NCBI RefSeq assembly: GCF_003255815.1
Contig: NC_037673.1
Location: 156,208,937 to 156,272,936 of the forward strand
Source of the DNA: Theropithecus gelada
Taxonomy: Eukaryota; Chordata; Mammalia; Primates; Cercopithecidae
DNA: 64,000 bases
Direction: 5' to 3'
Shown: positions 31,686 to 42,599 of the stretch, one piece after another
Layout of the letters: each line of letters starts with the position of its first letter
Numbering within the stretch: position 1 is the first letter of the stretch
Made by a program: the position numbers and the translations under genes
The notes under the pieces: generated by a model
What the model was told of the DNA's origin: nothing
Seen by the model: only the letters and a program-made list of their open reading frames with translations
Database searches by the model: none

Positions 31686-31985
31686 TATATGTATGTATAT
31701 AGCAAGAGATAGGAGTCTAGTTTTATTCTTCTACATATTGATACCATTTTTCCCAGCACCATATATTGAAGGGATTGTCTTTTCCCCAGTGTATGTTCTC
31801 AGCATCTTTGTTAAAAATTAGTTCTCTGTAGGTGTGTGGATTTGTTTCTGGGTTCTGTATTCTGTTCCATTGGTCTATGTGTTCATTTCTTTTTCTTTGT
31901 TTGTTTGTTTCAGTCACATGTTGTTTTGTTTACTACAGCTTTGTAGTATCATTTAAAGTCAGTAATGTAATTTCTCTAGTTTTGA
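31686..31985 (-). mobile_element. Inverted L1 ORF2 fragment
   Basis: Antisense ORF2: ccattttt.cccagcacc-type text (tttttcccagcaccatatat), ggtgtgtggatttgtttctg, tctgttccattggtctatg and actacagctttgtagtatc. The same ORF2 region is present again in sense orientation in the following L1 segment. Confidence 0.85.
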
Positions 31986-33718
31986 AAATGAAGAGGTCAT
32001 CAAAAATTGAAAAGTAATTCATTTTCATATATTGGAAGAATCAATATTGTTAAAATGTCCATATTATCCAAAGCAATCTACAGATTCAATGCAATCCCTA
32101 TTGAAATACCAACAATATTCTTCACAAAAATAGAAAAAAAATCTAAAATTAATATGAAACTATAAAAGACCCCAAATAGCTAAAGCTACTCTAAGCAACA
32201 AAAACAAAGCTGGAGGATGCACACTACCTGATTTTCAGTTATCTACAAGAGCTATCGTAACTGAAACAGCAAGGTGCTGGCATGAAACATTCAATGAACA
32301 GAATAAGGAACCTAGAAACAAATCCATTCATCTACAGGGAACTCATTTTTCACAAAGGTGCTGAGAATATATACTAGGGAAAAGGTAGTCTTTTCAATAA
32401 ATGGTTCTCAGAAAACTGCAAAGGAATGAAATTAGACCCCTGTCTCTCACCATATACAAAAATCAAATCAAAATGGATTAAAGACTTAAATCTAAGACTG
32501 CAAACTATGAAACTACTACAGGTAAACATCGGCAAAAATCTCCAGGACATTGGACTGGGCAAAAATTGTTTGAGCAACACCTCACAAGCACAGGCAACTA
32601 AAGCAAAATGGACAAATGGAATTGCATCAAGTTAAAAAGCTTCTGCACAGAAAAGGAAACAATCAACAAAGTGAAAAGACAACCCACAGAATGGAAGAAC
32701 ATATCTGCAAACTAACTATGTGACAAGGGATTAATATCCAGAATATATAAGGAGTTCAAACAACTCTACAGGAAAAAAATCTAATAATCTGATCAAAGAG
32801 TGGGCAAAAGATTTAAATAGGCATTTCTCAAAAGAAGACATACAAATGACAAACAGCCATATAAAAAGGTGCTCACCAGAGAAATACAAATCAAAACTAC
32901 AATGAGATATCATCTCACAGCAGTTAAAATGGCTTATATCCAAAAGATAGACAATAACAAATGCTAGCAAGGATGCAGAGAAAAGGGAACCCTTGTACAC
33001 TGGGAAGGGTGGCAATGTAAATTAGTACAGCCACTATGGAGAATAGTTTGGAGGTACCTCAAAAAACTAAAATTTGAGCTACCATATGATCCAGCAATCA
33101 CATTGCTAGGTATATACCTGAAAGAAAGGAAATCAGTATATTGAAGGGATATCTGCACTCCTATATTTGCTGTAGCACTGTTTATAATAGCTAATACTTG
33201 GAAGCCACCTAAATGTCCATCAACAGATGAATAGATAAAGAAAGTGTGATACATGTACACAACAGAGTACTATTCAGCCATAAAAAAAAGAATGAGATTC
33301 ATTTGCAACAATATTATGGAACTGGAGATCATTATGTTAAGTGAAATAAGCTGGGAACAGAAAACAAACATTACATGTTCTCACTTATTCGTGGGATCTA
33401 AAAGTCAAAACAATTGAACTCACTGATATAGAGAGTAGTAGGATAGTTATTAGAGATTGGGAAGGGTATGGGGGCGTGCTGGGGAAGTGAGTGTGGTTAA
33501 CGGGTTAAAGAAGTTTTTAAAAAATGAGTAAGACCTACTCTTTGATAGCATAACAGGGTGACTATAGCCAATAATAACTTAATTGTACATTTTAAAATAA
33601 CTCCAAGAGTATAATTGGATTGTTTGTAACTCAAATGATAAATACTTGAGGGGATGGATACCCTATTCTCTATGATGTGCTTATTTCACATTGCATACCT
33701 GTATCGAAACATCTCATG
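31986..33718 (+). mobile_element. Older L1, ORF2 3' half and 3' UTR
   Basis: Sense L1 with agaatcaatattgttaaaat, aagcaatctacagattcaat, taaagacttaaatctaagac, tctcaaaagaagacatac, catatgatccagcaatcac and, in the 3' UTR, ggtgactatagccaataata. It breaks at 33718 where a younger L1 is inserted; its last 3' UTR bases continue at 35846. Confidence 0.9.
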
Positions 33719-33915
33719 GAACTGGAACAAGACAAGGACGCCCTCTTTCACCACTTCTATTCAACATAGTACTGGAAATCCTAGCCAGAGCAATCATACA
33801 AGAAAAAGAAATAAAGGGCATGCAAATCAGTAAAGAGGAAATCAAACTGTCGCTGTTTGCTAATGACATGACTGTGTACCTAGAAAACCCCAAAGACTCA
33901 TCCAAAAAGCTCTGA
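33691..33915 (+). pseudogene. L1 ORF2 reverse-transcriptase fragment, catalytic motif mutated
   Basis: This 74-codon open stretch starts slightly outside the younger L1 and then encodes the central reverse-transcriptase block. The catalytic F/Y-A-D-D motif reads FAND, so one catalytic aspartate is lost. It ends at a stop after SSKKL. Other open stretches downstream (34094-34333, 34378-34605, 34602-34796) are pieces of the same broken ORF2. Confidence 0.85.
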
Positions 33916-35459
33916 GAACTGGTAAATGAATTCAGCAAAGTTACAAGATACAAAATTGAAGTACACAAATCAGTAGCCCTGCTATACACCAACAGTGACC
34001 AAGCTGAGAATCAGGAATTCAACCCCTTTTACAATAACTGCAAAAATAAAATAGAATAAAATAAAATACTTAGGAATATACTTAACCAAGGAGGTGAAAT
34101 ACCTCTACGAGGAAAATTACAAAATAGTGCTGAAAGAAATCATAGATGACACAAACAAATGGAAACACATCCTATGCTCATGTACGGGTAGAATCAATAT
34201 TGTGAAAATGACCATACTGCCAAGAGCAATCTACAAATTTAACACAATTCTCATCAAAATACCATCATCATTCTTTACAGAACTAGAAAAAAAATCCGAA
34301 AATTCATATGGAACCAAAAAAGAGCCCACATAGCCAAAGCAAGGCCAAGCAAAAAGAACAAATGTAGAGGCATCACATTGCCCGACTTCAAACTATACTA
34401 TAAGGCCATAGTCACCCAAACAGCATGGTACTGGTATACAAACAGGTATATAGACCAATGGAACAGAATAGAGAACCCAGAAGTAAAGCCAAATATTTAC
34501 AGTCAACGAATCTTTGAAAAAGCAAATAAAAACATAAAGTGGGGAAAGGACATCCTATTTACCAAAGGTGCTGGGATAATTGACAAGCCATATGTAGATG
34601 AATGAAACTGGATCCTCATCTCTCACCTTATATGAAAATCAACTCAAGGTGGATCAAAGACTTAAATCTAAGACCTGAAACAGTAAAAATTCTAGAAGAT
34701 AACATTGGAAAAACCCTTCTAGACATCTGCTCAGGCAAAGACTTCATGGCCAGGAACCCAAAAGCAAACACGAGAAAAACAAAGCTAAATAGATAGGACT
34801 TAATTAAACTAAAGAGCTTCTGCACACCAAAAGACAGAATCAACAGAGTAAACAGACAACTCACAAAGCGGGAGAAAATCTTTGCAATCTATACATCCGA
34901 TAAAGGACTAATATCCAGAATCTACAAGGAACTCAAACAAGTCAGCAAGAAAAAACACAATTCCATCAAAAATGGGCTGAGGACATGAATAGACAATTCT
35001 CAAAAGAAGATATGCAAATGGCCAACAAACATGAAAAAAGTGCTCAACATCATTAATGATCAGAGAAATGTAAATCAAAACCACAATGCAATACCACCTT
35101 AACTCCTGCAAGAATGGCCTTAATCAAAAAATCAAAAAATAATAGATGTCAGCATGGATGTGGTGAAAAGGGAACACTTTTACACTGTTGGTGGGAGTGT
35201 AAACTATGTACAACCACTATGGAAAACAGTGTGAAGATTCCTTAAAGAACCAAAAGTAGATCTACCATTTGATCCACCAATCTGGGTGTCTACTCAGAGG
35301 AAAAGAAGTCATTATATGAAAAAGATACATATATATATGTATGTCAAAAATATATATACATATATTTGTACATATATACATATATGTACATATATGTATA
35401 TCTGTACAGATATGTACATATATGTATATCTGTACAGATATACATATATCTGTAAAAAG

Positions 35460-35493
<34 letters not shown>

Positions 35494-35845
35494 CATGGAA
35501 TGCTACTCAGCCATAAAAAAGAACAAAATAATGGCATTCACAGCAACCTGGATGAAATTGGAGATGGTTATTCTAAGTGAAGTAATTCAGGAATGGAAAA
35601 CCAAACATCGTATGTTCTCATTCATAAGTGGGATGCAAAGGCATAGGAATGATATGATGGATTTGGGGGACTTTGGGGAAAAGGTGGGAGGGGATGAGGG
35701 GTAAAAGATTATACACTGGGTACAGTATACACTGCTCAGGTGATGGGTGGACCAATATCTCAGAAATCACCACTAAAGAATTTATTCACATAACCAAACA
35801 CCATCTGTTCTCCAAAAACCTATTGAAATTTTTTTAAAAAGAAAA
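33719..35845 (+). mobile_element. Younger L1PA copy inserted in the older L1
   Basis: A 5'-truncated primate L1 begins within ORF2 reverse transcriptase (gaactggaacaagacaag) and ends with the L1PA 3' UTR and an A-rich tail. The flanks aaacatctcatg (33707-33718) and aaacctctcatg (35846-35857) form a 12-bp target duplication with one mismatch. Part of ORF2 is replaced by an AT/CA repeat at 35319-35493. Confidence 0.9.
35319..35493. repeat. Compound AT/CA repeat with two identical 28-bp palindromic units
   Basis: Interrupted (TA)n with two identical 28-bp units at 35386-35413 and 35414-35441, each containing the 16-bp perfect palindrome atatctgtacagatat. The block ends in (CA)n at about 35471-35493. 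It lies where L1 ORF2 normally has a short TA-rich stretch before atggaatactactcagcc. Confidence 0.9.
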
Positions 35846-35913
35846 AAACCTCTCATGTACCCCATAAATATATACACCTACTTTGTACTCACAAAAATTA
35901 AAAATTAAAAAAA
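35846..35913 (+). mobile_element. Tail of the older L1
   Basis: Tctcatgtaccccataaata, tacacctactttgtactcac and aaattaaaaattaaaaaaa complete the 3' UTR that broke at 33718. Confidence 0.85.
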
Positions 35914-35916
35914 GAT

Positions 35917-37005
35917 ACTCAATCTTGACTCTGTCATCCAAGTTTCAGTTATACGCCAAGTTTCATGCCTCTCGTAAAGGCAACCCATGTCTGTTTGATT
36001 AATGTTAAGTGGAGGGGCTAACAATAACAGTTCTTGGTGTGTCTCAAAACATCACTCTTCAGCTGCTTCCAGTTAGATTATAAACAACAGAACTGGTTGA
36101 CATTTTAGAATAAGAAAAAGTTCAAGGTAAATGCAAACTCATATACACATACATTTAAGTGCTACTAGATCTTCTTCTTTTTTTTTTTTTCTATTTTTGA
36201 TATACTTGGTAAAACTGGTCCTACCCAAATTTAACAAATTTCAATCAAGACAAAAGGCAATTCTCTAACAAAGAAGGGAAAGAACGTTGACCTATCTTAA
36301 CTAAATCCATCATAGCTCCAAAATAGAATATTTTTCTTTGCCCAACATGGCAAGTTTCAGGGAACACCAGGGCCCCGGAAAACAACCTACTTGGGTGAAG
36401 CAGAAACAGTTTGGTTCATGTCAACAGTTTGCTTAGCTTGCCGTAGGAAGAATTCAGAGGCATACATGGATTGGGAGAAATGTGTCCCGCCTCCCATGGG
36501 AATGCAGATATGCAGAGCGGAGAATGTAACTCCACATATTAAAACAAGCTCCTCCTGGTATTTGGGAATCTGCCTCTTGCTGCTTAATACAAACTCTGTT
36601 CTCACACCCCGGGCTGGGACCTTCATCTGGGATGCCAAGGGACAGGACCTCTGTGGGACATTTGAGTCCTATTGTAGGAGGTTAGTCGAGAAAGGTCATT
36701 TTTCTGGTTTTGCAAGAACACATGGGACCAAAGGCTAGGCTGGTTGTTTGGACAGACCCCATCAATTTTGTTCTTTGGCCCCCAGCTGCTTGTAGAGGCT
36801 TTTGAAAGCATCATCTCTGGGACTCAGCAAACGAGAAGCACAAGTGATGTCTTGCTTCCTGTTAGTCGGCCTGAAACCAGCCTGCTGTCTTCCAGTTGAC
36901 CCTGTAGTCTTGTCTCTCCAGCCAAGATTGTTCCTTACTTTTCCAACAACGTCATGTGTCTTCTATCCCTCCTTTTCAGTCCTACAAGTGAGACAATACA
37001 TTTCC
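35917..37005. other. No recognised gene or repeat
   Basis: About 1.1 kb of repeat-poor DNA with a T-run at 36181. An open stretch of 115 codons at 36391-36738 and an overlapping opposite one of 83 codons show no domain that I can recognise and no splice context that I can support. Confidence 0.4.
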
Positions 37006-37009
37006 TATG

Positions 37010-37255
37010 GTATGTGGACGTCTCCAACATTGGAGCAACTGTATTAAGCACTTTGTTTTCATCTACTATTGACTCATAAAATACTCACCATAGTCCTAAA
37101 AGAGAAGCGTCATTATAACTTTCTTTTGCAAATGAGGACAGTGAGGTCAGATAAACCAGAGATCCATATTACAGGGACAGAAGCGAGAATCCAACCCAGC
37201 TCTGGCTGACTCTACAGGCAGACTCTTACCAGCATGCTAACTGACCCTTTACCTC
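37010..37255 (+). mobile_element. MIR
   Basis: Sense MIR: aactgtattaagcactttg, actcaccatagtcctaaaag, ttgcaaatgaggacagtgagg, gagaatccaacccagctctgg and actcttaccagcatgct. Confidence 0.75.
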
Positions 37256-37264
37256 CTAGTGGGC

Positions 37265-37360
37265 AATTCTACAGACGTTGACTGAGCTATATTGTGCTGG
37301 CCTTCTGGGGACATAATGAGAGATGTGACACTGTCCCCTAAGAAGCTTTTAGGCATTACT
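37265..37360 (-). mobile_element. L2 3' terminal fragment
   Basis: Antisense L2 tail: gttgactgagctatattgtg, ttctggggacataatgagag and ctgtcccctaagaagctttt. Confidence 0.5.
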
Positions 37361-37734
37361 TAAAGCACTTATTTGGAGCAAGGGGCTTGTATTCAGCTGA
37401 AAATTTGTTCCTGGTTAAAAAAAAATGCTTCCACTCCTGAGTTGGATCCAGAGCCAACCTTAAATGTGCTATGAATGCTTCTCACCAAGCACCTGCAGAT
37501 GCCTCCCGAAAGGCCTGGCATGCCTTTGTTAGGGATATGGGCCTCTGGGCAAAGGCACCTGTGACAGCACTCAGCACAGAGTCTTGGGAGTCTCTTGTGG
37601 CCTAAGCCAACTTTATCCTAGTCCCCAGAAAGCAAAAGCTGAGTCTATACAGACAGATGGATGGAGGGTTTGCAACCAGCCTTGAAGAGGCATCTGTTGA
37701 GTCCTGAGTATGATTTGGGGAACAATGTAGGGAG

Positions 37735-37960
37735 GGCAGAAAGTTTCCCAGAAAACATTGCCTCTGGGGAGGGTGGAATGAGAATGACTGCTTCATGGGT
37801 AAAGTCTCCCTTCGGGGTGATAGAAATGTTTGAGAATTAGAGCTGATGGTTGCACAACATTGGGAATGTATTAAAATGCCACCAAAATGCACACTTTAAG
37901 ATGGTTAATTTTATATGATATAAATTTTGCCTTGATTTTAAAAAAAAGTTTTAAAAAGTC
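37735..37960 (+). mobile_element. L1M 3' UTR
   Basis: Sense L1M 3' UTR: cttcggggtgatagaaatgt, gctgatggttgcacaacatt, gggaatgtattaaaatgcc, cacactttaagatggttaat and an A-run at 37940. Confidence 0.75.
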
Positions 37961-37964
37961 ACCT

Positions 37965-38935
37965 CTGCCAAGTGCCACAGTTCCTGAAGTGCTACTGTTC
38001 AGAATAGGACTATTCTCTCCCTCCACTTCCCTCCAGTCCCTGTTTTCACCTGGACCTTCTGTCTTGTCTGAAGCTGTGGGAGGGTCACTTTCAGGCCCCT
38101 TTTTGTCTCTTATGCGCTCTTGCCTATAGGAAGAAGGACACCTTCCCCGGTTGGTGAGGCTCAGAGAAGAAAGAGGACCTTTTCATGTCTTTGATCTAAG
38201 GGTGTCCACGGACCTTGTCCTCAGCTCTGGATTGATATTGCTACCAAGTATAATAAATATGCAAAGGGACTGAGCCCTTCCCAGCATTCCCTAGAGCTAC
38301 CTCCTCCCTCACCAGCTGCTCTCTGCATCAGTGATCACCAGATCCAAGGATACCTCTCTCTAAATGTGTTGATGCTCTTGCTTGCAGAAGTAAGTTGGCC
38401 TTTGTTTCTCTGCATAGGGCTTTTCTTTAGGAAACATCCTACCTACTTTCTTGTCCACCTTGAAATTCTTTGTGTTCAACAACCATCACCAGAAAAATGA
38501 CATGAAACTATTTTTGTAGCAAAAATGTATTTATTGACTTCGTTTACATCAGTTTGCATTTTAAATTCAAGTCAAAGGACACTTCTTACTGTCAATCACC
38601 AGCTGCTTGGCCCCATTTGTCCTTCTAAGCTGGAGGAAATGTGAATAAACATTAGAAGGACAAGTAAGATTGTTCTTGCAAAATCTACCATGTTCAGGAA
38701 TCTGGAACTTCAAAAGAAAACAAAAAGATCTTTTCATCTCCTTTCTTAGTTTTAATTGTTTCTTCTTTGGAAGCTAATTTCTAACTGTAATCACAGGAGA
38801 AAGGAGGTCTGGGCAATTACGCTGCAAATCTGATGTGCGGAGGCAGCCTACTGGGATGCTATTTTCCTCAGGAGCTGGAATTTTGGCCAAAATCATCTGG
38901 GAAACTTTTCTCTTCTTCTAATTTATTCTGCCTAT
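37965..38935. other. No recognised gene or repeat
   Basis: About 1 kb of repeat-poor DNA. The part 38450-38760 has TTTATTGAC (a reverse polyadenylation-like AATAAA) but no open reading frame that would support a 3' UTR call. I leave it unassigned. Confidence 0.35.
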
Positions 38936-38939
38936 GGAG

Positions 38940-39210
38940 ACCTTGTTAATAATGCCAAAAATGCTTCACATTTGTATAGCCATTTTAAATTTTTTCCAAA
39001 CCCTTGTCACATTAATCATCTTACTTGATCTTCACAAGTCTCTTGGGAAGTGAGTGGAGAAAGGACTGGCATTCATACATTATGGATAAGAGAAGTGAGC
39101 TCAGAGAGGTTAAGCAACCTGACCAAGGTCACACAGCCAGGCAATCAGAACAACCTAGAGACCTTATTTCTAACCTTGTATCTTTAGAAGTAGACTGGGT
39201 CACAAACACA
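38940..39210 (+). mobile_element. MIR
   Basis: Sense MIR: cttcacatttgtatagcc, ttacttgatcttcacaagtc, agctcagagaggttaagcaac and aaggtcacacagccaggc are very well preserved. Confidence 0.85.
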
Positions 39211-39319
39211 GATTACTGCCCTCCTGGCCTATATCAGAAACTCAACCATGCATGTCCCAGGTGGTATAATTCTACCCCTGGCTATATTTGGTTTTCTCTT
39301 CTCATTAATATTTGACTTG

Positions 39320-39640
39320 AGCATCACAGTTGTTCTTTTGGGGCTATATTTATCATGCTGGTGACTTGTTGTTCTCTTCACTGTCTGACTGATGCTTGTA
39401 GAAATCAGTGGATGAGGGAGTGATTCGGTAAATCTTTCTTTGATCTGTTTTCAATGAAATCCTATTTACAAGACACACTTCACTTCTTTTGATGTGCAGC
39501 TCACTAATTAGCTCACATCTGAGAGTAGGTTCTCCGGGAGAAAAAAAAATTAATTAGCCCATTCCATCTCAAAAAGACACAATTCTTGAACTAATTATGG
39601 TATTTGAATGATTAATCTCCTTTAAATACACATGTGTTCA
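39320..39640. other. Repeat-poor block with clustered TAAT cores
   Basis: Four homeodomain-like core sites fall within about 115 bp: ctaattag (39504), ttaattag (39550), ctaattat (39591) and gattaatc (39610). No repeat or ORF explains the block. It could be a conserved enhancer, or an AT-rich chance cluster. Confidence 0.35.
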
Positions 39641-40435
39641 GGAGTGTTATAGTTAGGAAGAACGTATAATGAGAAAGAAGACAGAAGGCTAAGGGGAGTG
39701 AAACCAAGTGGCAGCTGGAGGCAAAAATCCTGCCCTTGACGTCCAAGGGAGAGTTTAGGGATTCTTTACTATCCAGGTGGAATATGACTGGCATGCGAAA
39801 TGGCAGAGTAGGCAAAAGTTGGTTCTGAACCCTCTTCAAATCTTTCACTTTCTGCTTCTTTGCCAGCTCTTGATGCCAATGTCTTAAGATCAAACTACAT
39901 ATGTAAGCCTGCTGCCAATAAAAGAAAAGTTACTTAATTTACACTAAAGTGTTAATGACTGATCATTAACTAAATTGCCTAAATTAATTGATTAACTAAA
40001 GTGCTAATCACGTTCTATCTGGTTTTGCTCCTCCCACAATTACGTACTTTTGAATAGGAAGCTACAATTCTACTCCAATGAATGATCCTCTACTTGCGGA
40101 TTTTTAGGAGATGACATATGGATTTGATTCAAAGTCCCTTTGTAACTTATTGGCAGTGGCTGTGTGCTTCATGCCACAACCTGAATATAATAGGTTAGTA
40201 TAAAATAATACTATGGTACATTAGTGATGTCTGCCATGGGCACAGAAATTGGGATGGGTCATATACAAATTATGTACCTATCATCCTGATTATAGTTTTC
40301 GGGAAAATGATATTTGGGGTACTAGGGAGAGCTTTCAGGGGTTCATGAAATCACACTATATAGGGTATCACCCATTCCACTCAAAAGGTTGGTGGCCACT
40401 ATTGATCACCTGGCCAGTCAGTAAGTGCTTTTCTT
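39641..40435. other. No recognised gene or repeat
   Basis: About 800 bp of unique-looking DNA with a small perfect hairpin (gttaatga / tcattaac, loop 4) near 39951-39970. Confidence 0.4.
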
Positions 40436-40439
40436 CACT

Positions 40440-40560
40440 TCAACATTTATAGTGTAAATCCCTTGAGAATAGAAATTATTACTTTTTTATCTCAAGGGTA
40501 TGACCCTTACTTGGTCCTAAATAAATATTTGTTGAAAAAGTACAAAGAAGATAGCACTGT
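40440..40560 (+). mobile_element. L2 3' terminal fragment
   Basis: Aaatcccttgagaatagaaa and ctaaataaatatttgttga fit the very end of L2. Confidence 0.6.
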
Positions 40561-40564
40561 AAGT

Positions 40565-41210
40565 ATGAAAAGAAATGTGTTACTAAATCTGAACAATTAC
40601 TATAAAAGTTTAGAGCTAAGTGAGACTGAAGGAAGGGTACAAATATGACAGAACCCTTAGATAAGCTGGTTACCAAAATTAAGCACAGACCTCACAAAAT
40701 CAATAAGCCAAGCAACATGTTGGCTTGTAGAGTTCTCACTATATGATTAAAAAACACTATGCAAGTCCATCTTGAAGGGCAACATTTTTCCTGGCACTTA
40801 GTCCTAGAAAAAATGTATCATGTGACTTATCCCTATGAAAGACCATTGAGTAATATAATGGCCAATGGGTTTAAAAAGGATTTTGCAAAAACTCAGCAAT
40901 GTTCCTTAAATGGAGTTTTCTGTACCAATCCTTTGATTATGTAGTGGGCATAGCATTAAATTGTGACACAGTGAAGCTATTTCTGAAATAATGTGTAAGA
41001 AAATAGTATGGTAGGCTCGTTATCATAGGAACTCCACCTCCTTCCCCACCAAGGTGGGTTCCTGCCTTCTCTGTGATCCTTTTCCTTGTGCCTTGCCCTC
41101 TCTTCAGGGCCTTCCTGTGCCCTTGGATGGACATGAGTGACTCATTGTGAAATGGAAGCTGAGTCCTCACTGATAAGTAGAATGCCTTTTATCGTCTCAG
41201 CCCCATTGAG
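40565..41210. other. No recognised gene or repeat
   Basis: Unique-looking DNA. Open stretches of 61 and 77 codons have no recognisable features. Confidence 0.4.
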
Positions 41211-41214
41211 TAAA

Positions 41215-41345
41215 CTGAGGTGCAATGTAGTGCAAGGAGCAGGTACAAGGTGAAGACCTGTCCCATTCTGGTATGTTCACGTGCCTTTGGGCAAGTCATT
41301 TTCCCTCTCTGGGCTTTGCTTTCTCCCCTGTAGGATATAGAAAAA
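41215..41345 (+). mobile_element. MIR fragment
   Basis: Cgtgcctttgggcaagtcat, tttccctctctgggctttgc and tcccctgtaggatatag match the MIR middle. Confidence 0.7.
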
Positions 41346-41578
41346 GTTGGATTATCAGGGGTCTGCAAACTTTTCCTAGTTTATAAAAAATAGTAAATAT
41401 GCCGGGCTTCAAACATTCTCTTTTGTAACAACTCAACTCTGACATTAAAGTTTGAAAACACCCATAGACAACATGAAAAGAAATGGATGTGCCTGTGTTC
41501 TGATGTAACTTGATTTACAAAAACAAACAATTAGCTGGATTGGATCCATAGGCCATAGTTTCCTGACCATCGGATAAG
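41346..41578 (-). mobile_element. hAT-type nonautonomous DNA transposon (same family as 10058)
   Basis: Starts tatcaggggtctgcaaactt and ends ggccatagtttcctgacca, with internal aacaactcaactctgacatt and tgatttacaaaaacaaac. The terminal stretches form inverted repeats around gtttgctgaccc-like wording. Orientation is opposite to the copy at 10058-10285. Confidence 0.75.
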
Positions 41579-41875
41579 TCGATATAAAGACAAAGCCAAG
41601 CAATAAAAATAGAGTGCAAGCCACAGATGCAAACCATATATGTGATTTTAAATTTTCTAGGAGCCCCATTTTTAAACAGTTTTTTAAAGGTAAAATTGAT
41701 TATAAGAACATTTTATTATCTCAATATATACAAAACATTGCCAATTCAAAATGTAATCAATATGAAAAAAATGTATCCATGAGATATTTTCCCCTCCTTT
41801 TTGAATTCTAGGTCTCTGAAATCCAGACTGTCTTTTACATATTAGCACATCTAGCACATCTGAGTTGAACTCATC

Positions 41876-42158
41876 CCCCCCACTTTTTTTTTTTTTTTTT
41901 TTTTTTTGAGATGGAGTCTTGCTCTGTCGCCCAGGCTGGAATGCAGTGGCATGATCTCGGCTCACTGCAGGCTCCACCTCCTGGGTCCACGCCATTCTCC
42001 TGCGTCAGCCTCCCGAGTAGCTGGGACTACAGGCACCCGCCACCACACCCGGCTAATTTTTTTTTTTTTTGTATTTTTAGTAGAGACGGGGTTTCCCCAT
42101 GTTAGCCAGGATGGTCTCGATCTCCTGACCTCAAGATCCACCTGCCTCAGCCTCCCAA
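41876..42158 (-). mobile_element. Alu, 5' truncated
   Basis: The antisense Alu has a long poly(T) start and ends early at ctgcctcagcctcccaa, so its own 5' end is missing. Gaactcatc stands before (41867-41875) and after (42159-42167), giving a clear target duplication. It resembles AluY or AluSc in wording. Confidence 0.9.
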
Positions 42159-42240
42159 GAACTCATCACATTTTAAGGGTTCAGTATCCACATGTTGCTG
42201 GAGTTACCATCCTGGACAGCACAATTCTAAGAGGTTCTTT

Positions 42241-42583
42241 TTTTTTTTTTTTTTTTTTTTTCCTGAGATAGAGTCTTGCTCTGTTACCTAGGCTGGAGTA
42301 CAGCGATGTGATCTCAGCTCACTGCAACCCCTGCCTCCCGGGTTCAAGTGATTCTTCTGCCTCAGCCTCCCAAGCAGCTGGGACTACAGACGCCTGCCAC
42401 CACTCCTGTAGCCTGGAAACAAGGAAAATCAGCCACCACACCCAACTAATTTTTTGCATTTTTAGTAGAGACAGGGTTTCGTCATGTTGGCCAGGCTGGC
42501 CTCAAACTCCTGACCTCAGGCGATCTGCCTGCCTCAGCCTCCCAAAGTGCCGGGATTACAGGCATGAAACACCACTCCCGGCC
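42241..42583 (-). mobile_element. Alu (AluS-type) with a 36-bp insertion
   Basis: Full-length antisense Alu with the 14-bp target duplication ctaagaggttcttt at 42227-42240 and 42584-42597. Inside, gccaccac occurs twice, 36 bp apart (42396 and 42432), around non-Alu sequence (tcctgtagcctggaaac...). Confidence 0.95.
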
Positions 42584-42599
42584 CTAAGAGGTTCTTTCT

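Noticed and set aside
33691..34796. Series of open stretches that look like a reverse-transcriptase gene
   Set aside because: They are broken pieces of L1 ORF2 with stops, frameshifts and a mutated catalytic motif, so they are a fossil and not a cellular gene.
38450..38760. 3' UTR of a minus-strand gene, from a reverse AATAAA
   Set aside because: There is no coding frame or splice context beside it; the hexamer alone is expected by chance.
41906..42271. 121-codon plus-strand open stretch, and a second at 42308-42673
   Set aside because: Both are read through minus-strand Alus and poly(T) tracts.
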